A stretch of DNA of 46,352 bases from an uncultured Acidobacteriaceae bacterium (GCA_903849645.1 CAINJJ010000032.1:1-46352), one strand, 5' to 3'. Positions 9,363-21,501 are shown, counted from the stretch's first letter. Program-made: numbers and translations. Notes: generated by a model not told the origin, from the sequence alone.

Positions 9363-9515
9363 CAGGGATCAGGGGGCAGGGATCAGGTATCAGCAAAATA
9401 CGCTGAATCGCCGAATCCGGGGCCCCGCTGCAACGGGCAAGGGAGACTGGATTCGAGGTTCGAGGGTCAAGCGGTTTCTGCGGCTGACCCCTGATCTCTG
9501 ATCCCTGAACCCTGG
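9363..9515 (+). repeat. Heptad inverted repeat, rplF-rplR spacer
   Basis: Left arm 9363-9393 has CAGGGAT, CAGGGGG, CAGGGAT, CAGGTAT; right arm 9484-9515 has CTGACCC, CTGATCT, CTGATCC, CTGAACC. About 90 bases lie between the arms with no gene. Confidence 0.85.
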
Positions 9516-9569
9516 CAACAATAACCGAACGGGGTCGCAGGGCGGCTCCGCCCATAGGTGAGGGAAGAC

Positions 9570-9926
9570 ATGATTACGCAGACCAAGAGAAACGCAATCC
9601 GCCAGCGCATTCACGCACGCATCCGCCGCAAGCTTGCCGGCACTGAAGCGCGGCCGCGGCTGAACGTGTATCGATCGCTCAACCACATCTACGCGCAGGT
9701 GATTGACGACCAGAAGGGCGAGACGCTGGTTTCAGCCTCGACCATGGCGCTCAAGATCAAGACCGGCGGCAACATCGCGGCGGCCAAGGAGATCGGCAAG
9801 GCCGTGGCTGATCTTGCGGTCAAGCAGGGCATCAAGAAGGTGGTCTTCGACCGCGGCGGCTATCTCTACCATGGGCGCATCAAGGCCCTGGCGGATGCGG
9901 CGCGCGAGGCTGGCCTCGAATTCTAG
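9570..9926 (+). CDS. rplR: 50S ribosomal protein L18
   Basis: L18 binds 5S rRNA with L5 and L25. The product of 118 residues starts [20 protein letters not shown] and has [20 protein letters not shown] and [20 protein letters not shown], typical of the family. This ATG follows GAGGGAAG; an in-frame GTG at 9558 is rejected because it overlaps that ribosome site. Confidence 0.96.
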   Translation: MITQTKRNAIRQRIHARIRRKLAGTEARPRLNVYRSLNHIYAQVIDDQKGETLVSASTMALKIKTGGNIAAAKEIGKAVADLAVKQGIKKVVFDRGGYLYHGRIKALADAAREAGLEF

Positions 9927-10015
9927 GCGCTTCGCGCTTGTGAGTTCCGGTTGAGTGTATTGAAAGGTTTTCCAGGGTTTTGCGCAAGCAGCCCGGAAGG
10001 ACAGACGAGAGAGCA

Positions 10016-10525
10016 ATGACGATCCTGAAGAAGAAACTCGATGCCAACCAGTACAACCTGAAGGATCAGGTGGTGGCCATCAATCGCGTGACCAAAGTGG
10101 TCAAGGGCGGCAAGAACATGTCGTTTGCGGCGCTGGTGGTGGTGGGTGACGCCGCCTCGGGCGTGGTAGGCCACGGTTCGGGCAAGGCCAAGGAAGTTCC
10201 CCAGGCGATCCGCAAGGGAATTGAAGCGGCCAAGAAGAACCTGATCCGGGTCAACCTGACCGAGACCTCGATTCCGCACCTTGTTCTGGGCCGCTTCGGC
10301 GCCGGGCAGGTGCTGCTCAAGCCGGCCCCCGAGGGCACTGGCGTCATCGCCGGCGGCGCAGTGCGCGCCGTGATGACCTCCGCCGGTGTGCAGAATGTGC
10401 TCACCAAGAGCCTGGGCTCGCCCAACCCCCACAACGTCGTCAAGGCGACTTTTGACGCCCTGGCGCAGTTGCGCGACCGTGCGGAAGTGGCCGCCATGCG
10501 CGGCAAGACGGTCGAGGAGCTCTAA
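10016..10525 (+). CDS. rpsE: 30S ribosomal protein S5
   Basis: S5 acts in decoding fidelity and at the mRNA entry site. The product (169 residues) contains the double-stranded RNA-binding-like [39 protein letters not shown] and the C-terminal [16 protein letters not shown]. The ATG after GACGAGAGAGC is preferred over the open frame start at 9980, whose extra residues are not family-like. Confidence 0.97.
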   Translation: MTILKKKLDANQYNLKDQVVAINRVTKVVKGGKNMSFAALVVVGDAASGVVGHGSGKAKEVPQAIRKGIEAAKKNLIRVNLTETSIPHLVLGRFGAGQVLLKPAPEGTGVIAGGAVRAVMTSAGVQNVLTKSLGSPNPHNVVKATFDALAQLRDRAEVAAMRGKTVEEL

Positions 10526-10528
10526 GCC

Positions 10529-10717
10529 ATGACTGAGACCAAGATGATTCGCATTCAGTACTACCGCTCCAAGAACTCCACGCCGGTCAAGCACAAACTG
10601 GTCGTCAAGGGCCTCGGTTTCACCCGGCTCAACCAGATTGTGGAGCGCGTGGACAACGAGTCCATCCGCGGCATGGTCAAGGCCATTCCGCACCTGGTCC
10701 GGATTCTGGAAAACTAG
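10529..10717 (+). CDS. rpmD: 50S ribosomal protein L30
   Basis: L30 is a small 23S-binding protein. The 62-residue product contains IRIQYYRSKNSTPVKHKLVV and GLGFTRLNQIVERVDNESIR, matching the family. It begins 3 bases after rpsE. The spacer to rplO opens with a palindrome AGCAGCACGCTGCT. Confidence 0.95.
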   Translation: MTETKMIRIQYYRSKNSTPVKHKLVVKGLGFTRLNQIVERVDNESIRGMVKAIPHLVRILEN

Positions 10718-10789
10718 CAGCAGCACGCTGCTCCACAACGCGAGTCGGCAGGGCCTTCCGAGCCTGTCCGGCGCTACAGCGAGGAAATC

Positions 10790-11302
10790 ATGGCAACGAG
10801 AAATCTATCCAATCTGCGCGCCCCCCGGAAAGCCAATACTGGGCGCAAGCGTGTCGGCCGCGGTATGGGCTCCGGCATGGGCAAGACATCCACCCGCGGC
10901 CACAAGGGCCAGGGTCAGCGCACCGGCACCAGCATGATGCGCGGTTTTGAGGGCGGCCAGATGCCGCTTCACCGCCGCCTGCCCAAGCGCGGATTCACCA
11001 ACATCTTCCGCACCGAGTACACCGTGGTCAACCTCGACCGCATCGTCGAGCAGACCGCCGGCCTTGCCGTCACCGAGATTGGTCTCGACGACTACAAGAA
11101 GCTCGGCCTCTCCTCGAGCAAGAAGGCTCTGATCAAGATCCTCGGCTCCGGCGAGCTCACCTCGGCCATCACCATCCATGCCCACAAGTTTTCCAAGTCG
11201 GCCATCGAAAAGATCGAGAAGGCCGGCGGCAAGGCCGTGATTCTGGGCGGGGATGTTCCGGCGGCGCCCAAGGGGAAGCTGGTTTCCAAGGCCTCGAAGT
11301 AG
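10790..11302 (+). CDS. rplO: 50S ribosomal protein L15
   Basis: L15 is a late-assembly 50S protein. The 170-residue product begins MATRNLSNLRAPRKANTGRK, followed by the glycine/arginine-rich RVGRGMGSGMGKTSTRGHKG that threads into rRNA, then FEGGQMPLHRRLPKRGF. The end is a conserved globular domain. Length is slightly above the usual 145-150. Confidence 0.97.
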   Translation: MATRNLSNLRAPRKANTGRKRVGRGMGSGMGKTSTRGHKGQGQRTGTSMMRGFEGGQMPLHRRLPKRGFTNIFRTEYTVVNLDRIVEQTAGLAVTEIGLDDYKKLGLSSSKKALIKILGSGELTSAITIHAHKFSKSAIEKIEKAGGKAVILGGDVPAAPKGKLVSKASK

Positions 11303-11304
11303 AG

Positions 11305-11336
11305 ACCCTTCGACTGCGCTCAGGGCAGGCTCTGGG
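11305..11336 (+). repeat. REP-like palindromic element between rplO and secY
   Basis: The sequence ACCCTTCGACTGCGCTCAGG followed by GCAGGCTCTG just after the rplO stop resembles a short extragenic repeat seen in many bacterial genomes (TTCGACT..GCTCAGG..AGGC). CCCT and AGGG can pair around it. It is the only copy I saw in this window. Confidence 0.5.
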
Positions 11337-11487
11337 CGCACGGGATAGTCAGCTTGAACAGGTGTGACCGTCCGCATAGGCAGAGTTTTTCCGGCTCCTG
11401 TATGCTCACTCGGAATCGGGAATCCTCTAAGATGGAGTAGGCGACAAGATTCGAGTGGCGGCAACGCCCTGAAGCGGATAAACCAAT

Positions 11488-12873
11488 ATGCTTGAGAAGT
11501 TCCTCAATATCTTCCGGATTCCCGACCTGCGCAAGCGGGTGTTGTTCACCCTCGGCATTCTCGCTGTCTACCGCCTGGGCGCGCACATTCCCACCCCTGG
11601 CGTCAACGGCAAGCTGCTCGAGCAACTGTTCAGCACGCAGAACGGCTCGGCCCTCGGCCTGATGGATCTGTTCGGCGGCGGCAATCTGCGCCGCATGACC
11701 ATCTTCGCCCTGGGCATCATGCCCTACATCACCGCCTCCATCATCTTCCAGCTCCTCACCGTGGTCTATGAGCCGCTGGCGCGCATCCAGAAGGAAGGCG
11801 AACTGGGCCGCCGCAAGATCACGCAGTGGACCCGCTATCTCACCGTCATCCTGGCCGCCCTCCAGTCCATCGGCATCGCCGCCATCCTGCAGAAGCAGGG
11901 CATGGTGCTCAATCCCGGCATCGGCTTCAGCCTCATGACGGTTCTCACCCTGACCACCGGCACCGCCTTCATCATGTGGCTGGGCGAGCAGATCACTGAC
12001 CGCGGCATCGGCAACGGCATGAGCCTGCTCATCTTCACCGGCATCATCGCCGGGCTTCCCCGCGGCGTGGGCGACCTCTATCAGAAGGTCCAGACCAACG
12101 CCTGGGGCACGTTTACCTTCTTCGCGGTGCTTCTGCTCGTCATCGGCATGATCGCCGTCGTGGCCTTCATCGTCTTCGTCGAGCGCAGCGAGCGGCGTAT
12201 CCCCATCCAGAGCGCGCGCCGCATCGTCGGCCGGCGCATGATGGGCGGCCAGTCCAGCCACCTGCCCCTCAAGGTCAACTCGGGCGGCGTCATGCCGGTC
12301 ATCTTCGCCAGCTCCATCCTCTCCGCCCCCATGCTCTTCAGCCAGGTGGAGTGGGTCCAGAACAACCGCTTCCTCTCGCCCATCATGCAGTCCCTCCAGC
12401 CGGGCTATCCCTGGTACGAGACCCTGTATGTGCTGGGCATCATCTTCTTCGCCTACTTCTACATCTCCATCGTCATGAAGCCGGATGACATCGCCGACAA
12501 CTTCCGCAAGTCGGGCTCGTTCATCCCCGGCATCCGCCCCGGCAAGCGCACCTCCGACTTCATCAACGACATTCTGACGCGCATCACCCTGGTGGGCGCC
12601 GTCTACCTGATCATCATCTCCCTGGTGCCGACATTCCTCATCTCCGGCATCCGCTTCGACAAGTTGTGGCTGGTGGGCCGATTCTTTGAGAGCCTTCCCG
12701 CCTGGGCTACACATGGTTTGGGGGTCAATTTCTACTTCGGCGGCACCTCGCTTCTTATTGTGGTGGGTGTGGCCATGGATACCGTCAACCAGATCGAATC
12801 GCAGCTGATCATGAGGCACTATGACGGCTTTTCCCCTCGTTCCGGTCGCATACGCGGAAGGAAAACCTGGTAA
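11488..12873 (+). CDS. secY: Preprotein translocase subunit SecY
   Basis: SecY is the channel subunit of the SecYEG translocon in the inner membrane. The 461-residue product has about ten hydrophobic segments, including the plug/TM2 region GIMPYITASIIFQLLTVVYE, and the conserved RIPIQSARRIVGRRM cytosolic loop. The C-terminal cytosolic end is RHYDGFSPRSGRIRGRK. The 185-base spacer before it is the longest between rplR and adk and may hold an internal promoter, but no convincing boxes are seen. Its TAA overlaps the adk ATG by one base. Confidence 0.97.
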   Translation: MLEKFLNIFRIPDLRKRVLFTLGILAVYRLGAHIPTPGVNGKLLEQLFSTQNGSALGLMDLFGGGNLRRMTIFALGIMPYITASIIFQLLTVVYEPLARIQKEGELGRRKITQWTRYLTVILAALQSIGIAAILQKQGMVLNPGIGFSLMTVLTLTTGTAFIMWLGEQITDRGIGNGMSLLIFTGIIAGLPRGVGDLYQKVQTNAWGTFTFFAVLLLVIGMIAVVAFIVFVERSERRIPIQSARRIVGRRMMGGQSSHLPLKVNSGGVMPVIFASSILSAPMLFSQVEWVQNNRFLSPIMQSLQPGYPWYETLYVLGIIFFAYFYISIVMKPDDIADNFRKSGSFIPGIRPGKRTSDFINDILTRITLVGAVYLIIISLVPTFLISGIRFDKLWLVGRFFESLPAWATHGLGVNFYFGGTSLLIVVGVAMDTVNQIESQLIMRHYDGFSPRSGRIRGRKTW

Positions 12874-13589
12874 TGTCTTCATCTGAAGTAGCAGTCGAAC
12901 AGGGCCGGGAATCGGGTCTCAAGCCCATTCCCGGCCCGATTCTTTTGTTGGGCGCCCCCGGGGTTGGAAAGGGCACCCAGGCCAAGGAACTGGTGAAGCT
13001 CTGGGGAATTCCCCAGATCTCCACCGGCGACTTGTTGCGGGCCAACGTAGGACAGGGGACGTCCCTGGGCAGGGTCGCCAAGGAGATCATGGGCCGCGGA
13101 GAACTAGTTCCCGACTCCCTGGTCGATGAGATGGTGGCTGTGCGCCTGCAGCAGCCCGACACCGCCAACGGATACATTCTGGACGGATTTCCCAGGACCC
13201 TGGGACAGGCCGGATGGCTCGACGGGCGTCTCGCCAAGCAGACTCAGGGACTTCCCGTGGTTGCCGTAAGCATTCAGGTGGACTATAATCAGTTACTGCG
13301 CCGTATTACCGGGCGCAGGAATTGTCCTGTCTGCCAGCGTATCTATAACGTCTATTCGCATCCGCCCCAACAGGCTGGATTCTGCGATGTGGACGGAGCA
13401 GCGCTGGCCCAGCGAGCCGACGACACGGAGCAGGTCTTCAAGGAGCGCATGCGCGCTTACTCGAGCATGACCGCGCCGGTTGTGGATCACTATCGGGAGC
13501 TGGGGCGATTCGCGGAAGTGGACGGGGACCGGCCGATCGAGTTGATCGCCTCCGGCATTGTTGACGCCGTCGAGCGGTTGCGGAAGTAG
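12873..13589 (+). CDS. adk: Adenylate kinase with zinc-type LID
   Basis: Adenylate kinase converts ATP + AMP to 2 ADP. The P-loop GAPGVGKG is at residues 27-34 after an N-terminal extension of about 20 residues that E. coli Adk lacks. STGDLLRA and DGFPRT bind AMP. The long LID contains Cys151, Cys154, Cys171 and Asp174, the CxxC...CxxD arrangement of structural-zinc forms. It overlaps secY by one base, the usual secY-adk coupling. Confidence 0.96.
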   Translation: MSSSEVAVEQGRESGLKPIPGPILLLGAPGVGKGTQAKELVKLWGIPQISTGDLLRANVGQGTSLGRVAKEIMGRGELVPDSLVDEMVAVRLQQPDTANGYILDGFPRTLGQAGWLDGRLAKQTQGLPVVAVSIQVDYNQLLRRITGRRNCPVCQRIYNVYSHPPQQAGFCDVDGAALAQRADDTEQVFKERMRAYSSMTAPVVDHYRELGRFAEVDGDRPIELIASGIVDAVERLRK

Positions 13590-13685
13590 CGCAGCCGGGC
13601 GGTGGGTTTGTGTTGTAAGGAACTTTGGTGCTCGGGGGTGGCCGGAAGGCTCTCCGCCGAGCCTTGCACCTGAAAGCTGGTTTGC

Positions 13686-14438
13686 GTGGCGGTTGTACTC
13701 AAGTCGTCCCAGGAGATCGAGAAGATGCGGCGCGCGGGCCGGGTGGTCCGCGAGACGCTCGAACTGGTGCGCAGTCACGTCAAGCCGGGCGTCACCACGC
13801 TGGACCTGGAAAAAGTGGCTGAAGCGCATATCGCCTCCATGGGCGCCAAGCCGGCCTTCAAGGGGTATCACGGTTTTCCCTGTGTCCTGTGCACCTCGGT
13901 CAACAGCGAGGTGGTGCACGGGATTCCTTCCCAGAAGCGGGTTCTGAAGGAAGGGGACATTGTTTCGGTGGACTGCGGAGCCATTGTCGAAGGCTACTTT
14001 GGCGACGCGGCCATTACGGTTCCGGTGGGCGAGAAGATTCATCCCGACACCGCGCGGCTGCTCAAGGTCACGGAGGCCTCGCTGCATGCGGCCATTGCCG
14101 TGGTCAGGCCGGGGGCAACCCTGGGCGATGTGGGCGCGGCGGTGCAGGGTGTGGTTGAAGCCGAGGGGTTCTCGGTGGTGCGCGATTTTGTGGGCCATGG
14201 CATCGGCACCCATATGCATGAAGATCCGCAAGTCCCGAACTATGGGGAAGCGGGCCGCGGCATGAAGCTCAAGGCCGGGATGGTGATCGCCATCGAGCCC
14301 ATGGTCAATGCCGGCAAGCCGGAAGTGGTTGTCCTGGGCGACGGCTGGACCGCCGTCACGGCGGATGGCAGCATGAGCGCTCATTTTGAGCACTCCGTGG
14401 CAGTCACGGCCACGGGGGCAAAAATTTTGACCGAGTAG
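13686..14438 (+). CDS. map: Methionine aminopeptidase, type I
   Basis: Removes the initiator methionine from nascent proteins. The 250-residue product has all five metal ligands of the family: Asp96, Asp107, His171, Glu204 and Glu235, the last in [12 protein letters not shown] is the start codon and aligns with the normal N terminus. A small hairpin (AAGGCTC/GAGCCTT, 13646-13665) lies in the spacer. The gene sits between adk and infA, as in many bacteria. Confidence 0.96.
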   Translation: MAVVLKSSQEIEKMRRAGRVVRETLELVRSHVKPGVTTLDLEKVAEAHIASMGAKPAFKGYHGFPCVLCTSVNSEVVHGIPSQKRVLKEGDIVSVDCGAIVEGYFGDAAITVPVGEKIHPDTARLLKVTEASLHAAIAVVRPGATLGDVGAAVQGVVEAEGFSVVRDFVGHGIGTHMHEDPQVPNYGEAGRGMKLKAGMVIAIEPMVNAGKPEVVVLGDGWTAVTADGSMSAHFEHSVAVTATGAKILTE

Positions 14439-14461
14439 CACACTCGGTCTCAACAGGCTGG

Positions 14462-14719
14462 ATGCGGAAAGAGAACGCGCCGGCGGAAGCGGGAAACGGA
14501 TTGTCGAAGGAAGACGCGATTGAGGTAATGGCGGTGGTCACTGAGACCCTGCCGAATGCCATGTTCAAGGTCAAGCTCGAGAACAATCACGAGGTTTTGA
14601 CCCATGTCTCGGGAAGAATGCGCAAGAACTTCATCCGCATCCTCCCCGGCGACCGCGTGGCCGTGGAACTGAGTCCCTACGATCTGAATCGCGGACGAAT
14701 CGTCTACCGCTACAAGTAG
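14462..14719 (+). CDS. infA: Translation initiation factor IF-1
   Basis: IF-1 occupies the ribosomal A site during initiation. The OB-fold is clear: [55 protein letters not shown]. From the ATG the protein is 85 residues, with a 13-residue extension. A TTG at 14501 would give SKEDAIEV after Met and a product of exactly 72 residues, the classical IF-1 length. Neither start has a strong ribosome site, so the true start is open. Confidence 0.93.
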   Translation: MRKENAPAEAGNGLSKEDAIEVMAVVTETLPNAMFKVKLENNHEVLTHVSGRMRKNFIRILPGDRVAVELSPYDLNRGRIVYRYK

Positions 14720-14772
14720 ATTCTCTTGAAATCCCGTGCGCCACAAGGATGCGCGGAGAAGGGCAGCAAACA

Positions 14773-14886
14773 ATGAAAGTCCGTGCATCGGTCAAAAAGA
14801 TTTGCGTCAAGTGCAAGGTCATTACCCGCCGTGGGGTGGTTCGTGTGATCTGCGAAAACGCAAAGCACAAGCAGCGCCAGGGCTAG
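14773..14886 (+). CDS. rpmJ: 50S ribosomal protein L36, zinc type
   Basis: A 37-residue frame encodes [20 protein letters not shown] and then the rest of a canonical L36. Zinc ligands Cys11, Cys14, Cys27 and His32 are all present. A GGAGAAGG ribosome site lies about 10 bases before the ATG. It occupies the usual place between infA and rpsM. Confidence 0.95.
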   Translation: MKVRASVKKICVKCKVITRRGVVRVICENAKHKQRQG

Positions 14887-14932
14887 TCCCGAGTCTGGCA
14901 TACGCGGAAGCTCCAAGGGAGGGATGAGGTTT

Positions 14933-15010
14933 CAGAGCTCAGGGATCAGTAAATGCAAGTTAGTCCAGCAGAATCAACTGAACCCTGAACCCTGATCTCT
15001 GACCCCTGTC
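14933..15010 (+). repeat. Heptad inverted repeat, rpmJ-rpsM spacer
   Basis: A short left arm with CAGGGAT (14933-14950) and a longer right arm of CTGAACC, CTGAACC, CTGATCT, CTGACCC units (14978-15010). The rest of the 241-base spacer contains a CAAGGCTTG palindrome and a GC-rich run but no gene. Confidence 0.78.
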
Positions 15011-15127
15011 AAGAGGCTAGTTAGCCTGATTCAAGGCTTGCGATGAACCTCTGGAGGCTTGCCCGCCTAACCCGTGCGAACCGGCTGAGGCCGGGGGCAC
15101 ACAACCAGTAGCGGCAAAGGAATCAGA

Positions 15128-15514
15128 ATGGCACGTATTGCTGGCGTCGATCTGCCCCGCAACAAGCAGGCAAGAATCGCGCTCACATACATCTTCGGCA
15201 TCGGGGATCCCCGCGCGCTCAAGATTCTGGAGAAGGCAAATGTAGACGCCTTCAAGAAGATCCAGGACCTGGGCGAAGACGAGGTCAACCGTATCCGCCA
15301 GGTGATCGAGGACGAAGGAAACGTCGAGGGCGACCTGCGCAAGGACGTCCAGATGCACATCAAGCGTCTCATCGACATCCAGAGCTATCGCGGCACCCGC
15401 CACCGGCGTGGACTGCCTGTGAATGGTCAGCGGACCCACACCAACGCTCGCACCCGCAAGGGCCCCCGCAAGGGCACAGTTGCCGGCAAGAAGAAAGCGA
15501 CGGGTAAAACCTAA
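15128..15514 (+). CDS. rpsM: 30S ribosomal protein S13
   Basis: S13 bridges the 30S head to the 50S and contacts P-site tRNA. The 128-residue product starts [20 protein letters not shown] and ends in the typical [20 protein letters not shown] region followed by a basic tail. It ends flush against the rpsK ATG. Confidence 0.97.
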   Translation: MARIAGVDLPRNKQARIALTYIFGIGDPRALKILEKANVDAFKKIQDLGEDEVNRIRQVIEDEGNVEGDLRKDVQMHIKRLIDIQSYRGTRHRRGLPVNGQRTHTNARTRKGPRKGTVAGKKKATGKT

Positions 15515-15946
15515 ATGGCGAAACCAGAGCAGAAGGCCGGCGCCGGCAAGGCAGGCAAGGCCGCCAAGAACAAGAAGTTCAAGAAGCGCGAACGCAAGAA
15601 TGTGCCGTTTGGCATTGCGCACGTGCAGGCGACGTTCAACAACACCATCGTCACCATCACCGACCAGGTGGGCAACACGCTGAGCTGGAAGAGTTCCGGC
15701 TCACTGGGCTTCCGCGGTTCGCGCAAGGGCACCCCCTTCGCGGCCCAGCAGGCAGCCTCGAATGCGGCCAGCCTGGCGCGCGACCACGGTCTGCGCGCGG
15801 TCGATGTCCGTGTCTCAGGTCCAGGTTCGGGCCGCGAGTCGGCCATCCGCGCTCTGGCTGCGGCCGGTGTCGAGGTCCGCTCTATCCGCGACGTGACGCC
15901 GGTGCCGCACAACGGCTGCCGTCCGCCCAAGCGTCGGCGTGTCTAA
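15515..15946 (+). CDS. rpsK: 30S ribosomal protein S11
   Basis: S11 lies on the 30S platform near the mRNA exit. After a basic lysine/alanine-rich N-terminal extension (about 25 residues), the core has [19 protein letters not shown] and ends [15 protein letters not shown], the diagnostic C terminus. No spacer separates it from rpsM. Confidence 0.97.
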   Translation: MAKPEQKAGAGKAGKAAKNKKFKKRERKNVPFGIAHVQATFNNTIVTITDQVGNTLSWKSSGSLGFRGSRKGTPFAAQQAASNAASLARDHGLRAVDVRVSGPGSGRESAIRALAAAGVEVRSIRDVTPVPHNGCRPPKRRRV

Positions 15947-15952
15947 GACGCG

Positions 15953-16050
15953 CAGGGGATAGGGATCAGGGATTAGGGGTTAGTCAAAACGCGATTATTT
16001 GCCGCAGAAACTAACACTAATCCCTAACCCCTAATCCCTAAACCCTAAAC
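15953..16050 (+). repeat. Heptad inverted repeat, rpsK-rpsD spacer
   Basis: Both arms here use TAGGG-type units: left arm 15953-15983 with TAGGGAT, CAGGGAT, TAGGGGT; right arm 16011-16050 with CTAATCC, CTAACCC, CTAATCC, CTAAACC. The C-to-T change relative to other spacers is mirrored in the opposite arm, which keeps pairing. Confidence 0.85.
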
Positions 16051-16115
16051 ACGGGCCGGGACGAAATATCCTCCGCGATATGTAAACCGGCCGTCATCCG
16101 AACTTAGGAGAAGAA

Positions 16116-16745
16116 ATGGCACGTTATACAGGAGCAGTCTGCCGCCTCTGCCGTCGCGAGGCAACCAAGCTTTTCTTGAAGGGCACCAAGTGCACTTCCG
16201 ACCGTTGCCCGCTGGAGAAGCGCAACTTTCCTCCCGGCATGCACGGCAAGGACCGCAAGGCCAAGATCGTCGGCTACGGCCTGCAGTTGCATGAGAAGCA
16301 GAAGGCCAAGCGCATGTACTTCACGCTTGAGAGCCAGTTCCGCGAATACTACGAGAAGGCCAATCGCGCCCAGGGCGTCACCGGCGAACTGCTCATCCAG
16401 CAGCTCGAGCGCCGCCTTGACAACGTGGCCTTCCGGCTCGGCTTCGCCATCTCCCGCCGCCAGGCTCGCCAGGTCGTTCGTCACGGCCATGTGGAAGTCA
16501 ACGGCCGCAAGGTGAACATCCCCTCCTACCAGGTCAACGTGGGCGACGAGATCAAGATTCGCGACGCCGCCAAGAAGCTCATCATCATCGAGCAGGGAAC
16601 CCAGTACGCGGCGCAGAGCCCGGTGCCCGCATGGCTTGAAGCGAACTTTGAAGATATGTCCGGCCGGATTCTCTCCCTGCCCAAGCGCAAGGACGTGAAC
16701 CTGCCCATCAACGAACAGCTCATCGTCGAACTGTACTCGAAGTAA
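16116..16745 (+). CDS. rpsD: 30S ribosomal protein S4, zinc-binding type
   Basis: S4 nucleates 30S body assembly. The 209-residue product has an N-terminal zinc site (Cys9, Cys12, Cys26, Cys31) and an S4 RNA-binding domain near residues 97-160 with [20 protein letters not shown]. The C-terminal [14 protein letters not shown] is typical. A GGAGAAG ribosome site precedes it. Confidence 0.98.
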   Translation: MARYTGAVCRLCRREATKLFLKGTKCTSDRCPLEKRNFPPGMHGKDRKAKIVGYGLQLHEKQKAKRMYFTLESQFREYYEKANRAQGVTGELLIQQLERRLDNVAFRLGFAISRRQARQVVRHGHVEVNGRKVNIPSYQVNVGDEIKIRDAAKKLIIIEQGTQYAAQSPVPAWLEANFEDMSGRILSLPKRKDVNLPINEQLIVELYSK

Positions 16746-16921
16746 CAGGGAACAGAGGTCAGGGATCAGGGGGCAGTTGTGTGTGCCCTTGCACGTGTTC
16801 TGAGGATATTCCTGGCCTTTGGTTCAGAATGAAGTACAGGGTTTTAGAGTGCATGGGTGAGTCGATACCTTCGTAATTGCCACGGTCTCGACTGATCCCT
16901 GACCCCTGATCCCTGACCCCT
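16746..16921 (+). repeat. Heptad inverted repeat, rpsD-rpoA spacer
   Basis: Left arm 16746-16776 starts at the base after the rpsD stop (CAGGGAA, CAGAGGT, CAGGGAT, CAGGGGG); right arm 16892-16921 is CTGATCC, CTGACCC, CTGATCC, CTGACCC. About 115 bases lie between. The rest of this 252-base spacer has no gene. Confidence 0.86.
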
Positions 16922-16997
16922 AAACTGAAGGAGAACTTGCGCGGCCGCCGCAAAATGCATCGCGACGTACCTGCCGCGCGGGAAAAGAGACAACGAT

Positions 16998-18092
<1,095 letters not shown>

Positions 18093-18100
18093 CCAGTTGT

Positions 18101-18155
18101 CAGTGAACAGGGAACAGGATTCAATCCTCTGTTCCCTGACCACTGTTCACTGAAC
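18101..18155 (+). repeat. Heptad inverted repeat, rpoA-rplQ spacer
   Basis: Left arm 18101-18118 (CAGTGAA, CAGGGAA, CAGG) and right arm 18126-18155 (CTGTTCC, CTGACCA, CTGTTCA, CTGAA) with only 7 bases between them. The short loop suggests a compact hairpin ahead of rplQ. Confidence 0.85.
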
Positions 18156-18181
18156 ACTTCTTATCGAAAGAGAGCTTCACC

Positions 18182-18655
18182 ATGCGCCATCGCAATGCAG
18201 GATTCAAGCTCGGACGCAATACCAGTCACCGCCGCGCCCTGTTGCGCAACCTGGTTACGTCCGTCATTATCGAGGACCGTGTCGAGACCACCGTGGCCAA
18301 GGCCAAGGCTGTCCGTCCACTGGTTGAAAAGATGATCACCCTGGGCAAGAAGGGCGATCTCCACTCCCGCCGCCAGGCCCTCAGCTTTCTCATGACCGAC
18401 CAGTCCGTCGAGAGGCTGTTTGACACCGTGGCCCCGCGCTACGGCGACCGCCAGGGCGGCTACCTGCGCATTGTGCGCACCGGCTTCCGCAAGGGCGATG
18501 GAGGCGAAAAGGCCTTTATCGAACTTCTCGGCGCTGAAAAGCAGCTCGACGCCAAGCGCCAGAAGCGCGACGACGTCAAGGCCAAGAAGCGCGCCGAACT
18601 CGAGAAGCAGTTGGAAGAAAGCAAGAAGGAAGAAGGCGGCGAAGAGGCCGCTTAA
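18182..18655 (+). CDS. rplQ: 50S ribosomal protein L17
   Basis: L17 sits near the tunnel exit. The product starts [20 protein letters not shown] and carries the family core [20 protein letters not shown] and [20 protein letters not shown]. At 157 residues it exceeds the usual 116-130 through a highly charged lysine/glutamate C-terminal tail. It is the last gene of the supercluster. Confidence 0.96.
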   Translation: MRHRNAGFKLGRNTSHRRALLRNLVTSVIIEDRVETTVAKAKAVRPLVEKMITLGKKGDLHSRRQALSFLMTDQSVERLFDTVAPRYGDRQGGYLRIVRTGFRKGDGGEKAFIELLGAEKQLDAKRQKRDDVKAKKRAELEKQLEESKKEEGGEEAA

Positions 18656-18700
18656 CCGCGGACTCTCTTTGACCGCATCTGCCCTTCGCTCAGAAGGACG

Positions 18701-18737
18701 CACGGGCGCATCCCCTCGCGGGATGCGCCCGTGTTTT
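18701..18737 (+). terminator. Rho-independent terminator after rplQ
   Basis: A perfect 14-bp stem CACGGGCGCATCCC / GGGATGCGCCCGTG with a 5-base loop (CTCGC) is followed directly by TTTT. It closes the ribosomal cluster 45 bases after the rplQ stop. Confidence 0.92.
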
Positions 18738-18795
18738 CGTGCAATGCCTGGGCAGCACACACCCGCCTGCCCTGGCCCCCGCGGGGCAGAGCGGG

Positions 18796-20947
<2,152 letters not shown>

Positions 20948-21010
20948 CTATCGGGCGCGCAGGCTGAAGGGCCAGGTTATAGAGCATTGGATTTCAAGAC
21001 CTGCAGAATT

Positions 21011-21232
21011 TCAAGCGGCTGGAGCTACCTTCTTCGCTGCCTTCAGCAGCACACGCAGCGCCTCGTTGACCGACTCCGCATCAGGGAAGGCTTCCGCCAC
21101 ATCTGGGGCAAGGGTCACCATCACGACATCCGATGGGAAACGGCTCGTGTATTTGCCGCGAACCGCGTTCGTGAAGTCATATTCCGCGCTCATATCGCCT
21201 TCACCTTTCACGAGCTTAGGGTTGCTGCTCAT
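21011..21232 (-). CDS. BrnA-like antitoxin (ribbon-helix-helix type)
   Basis: The 73-residue product has MSAEYDFTNAVRGKYTSRFP near residue 14, a segment common in small antitoxins, then VVMVTLAPDVAEAFPDAESV followed by a helix NEALRVLLKAAKK. This fits a ribbon-helix-helix DNA-binding antitoxin that would neutralise the BrnT-like toxin and repress the operon. The ATG overlaps the toxin stop by 17 bases and has AGGAG upstream. The assignment rests on gene order, size and pattern, so the exact family is uncertain. Confidence 0.65.
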   Translation of the reverse strand: MSSNPKLVKGEGDMSAEYDFTNAVRGKYTSRFPSDVVMVTLAPDVAEAFPDAESVNEALRVLLKAAKKVAPAA

Positions 21233-21500
21233 ACCGTCTCCTTTCCCTGGGTTCAGCCTTCCGTGCGCTGATAAGCCGAATCGTCCGTTCATCCTCTGTG
21301 TGCGCTACAACCAGCAGAACTTGCCGCTCTGACTTTCCAAGGGCAAGCCACCTTTCCTCTTCTTGAGAATGCTACAAATCGGGCTGAACCAGCAAGAGAG
21401 GATCGCGAAAAATTGTCGCCGCCTCGTCGAAGTCCACTCCGTGCTTCCCAAGGTTGAGCAGGGCCTTTGCCGGGTCCCAGACAATCGACTGGGGCTGCAC
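21216..21500 (-). pseudogene. brnT: BrnT-like toxin gene interrupted by an amber codon
   Basis: From a GTG at 21500 the frame reads VQPQSIVWDPAKALLNLGKH, then GVDFDEAATIFRDPLLLV, then meets TAG at 21372-21374. Past the TAG the same frame continues with HSQEEERWLALGKSERQVLL and IRLISARKAEPRERRRYE to a TAA. These are the two halves of a DUF497/BrnT ribonuclease toxin of the usual ~93 residues. The single stop codon probably inactivates the toxin. It begins one base after the glycosyltransferase stop and overlaps the antitoxin start. A sequencing error or a suppressed stop are alternatives. Confidence 0.8.
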
Positions 21501-21501
21501 C

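Noticed and set aside
11320..12882. 520-codon minus-strand frame opposite secY
   Set aside because: Translation is Asp/Glu/His/Ala-rich low-complexity, mirrors secY codons exactly, and has no recognisable domain.
21372..21374. TAG in the toxin frame as a selenocysteine/pyrrolysine or programmed readthrough site
   Set aside because: Selenocysteine uses TGA; there is no PylS/PylT context, and homologous toxins have no need for a special residue here. A plain nonsense change is simpler.
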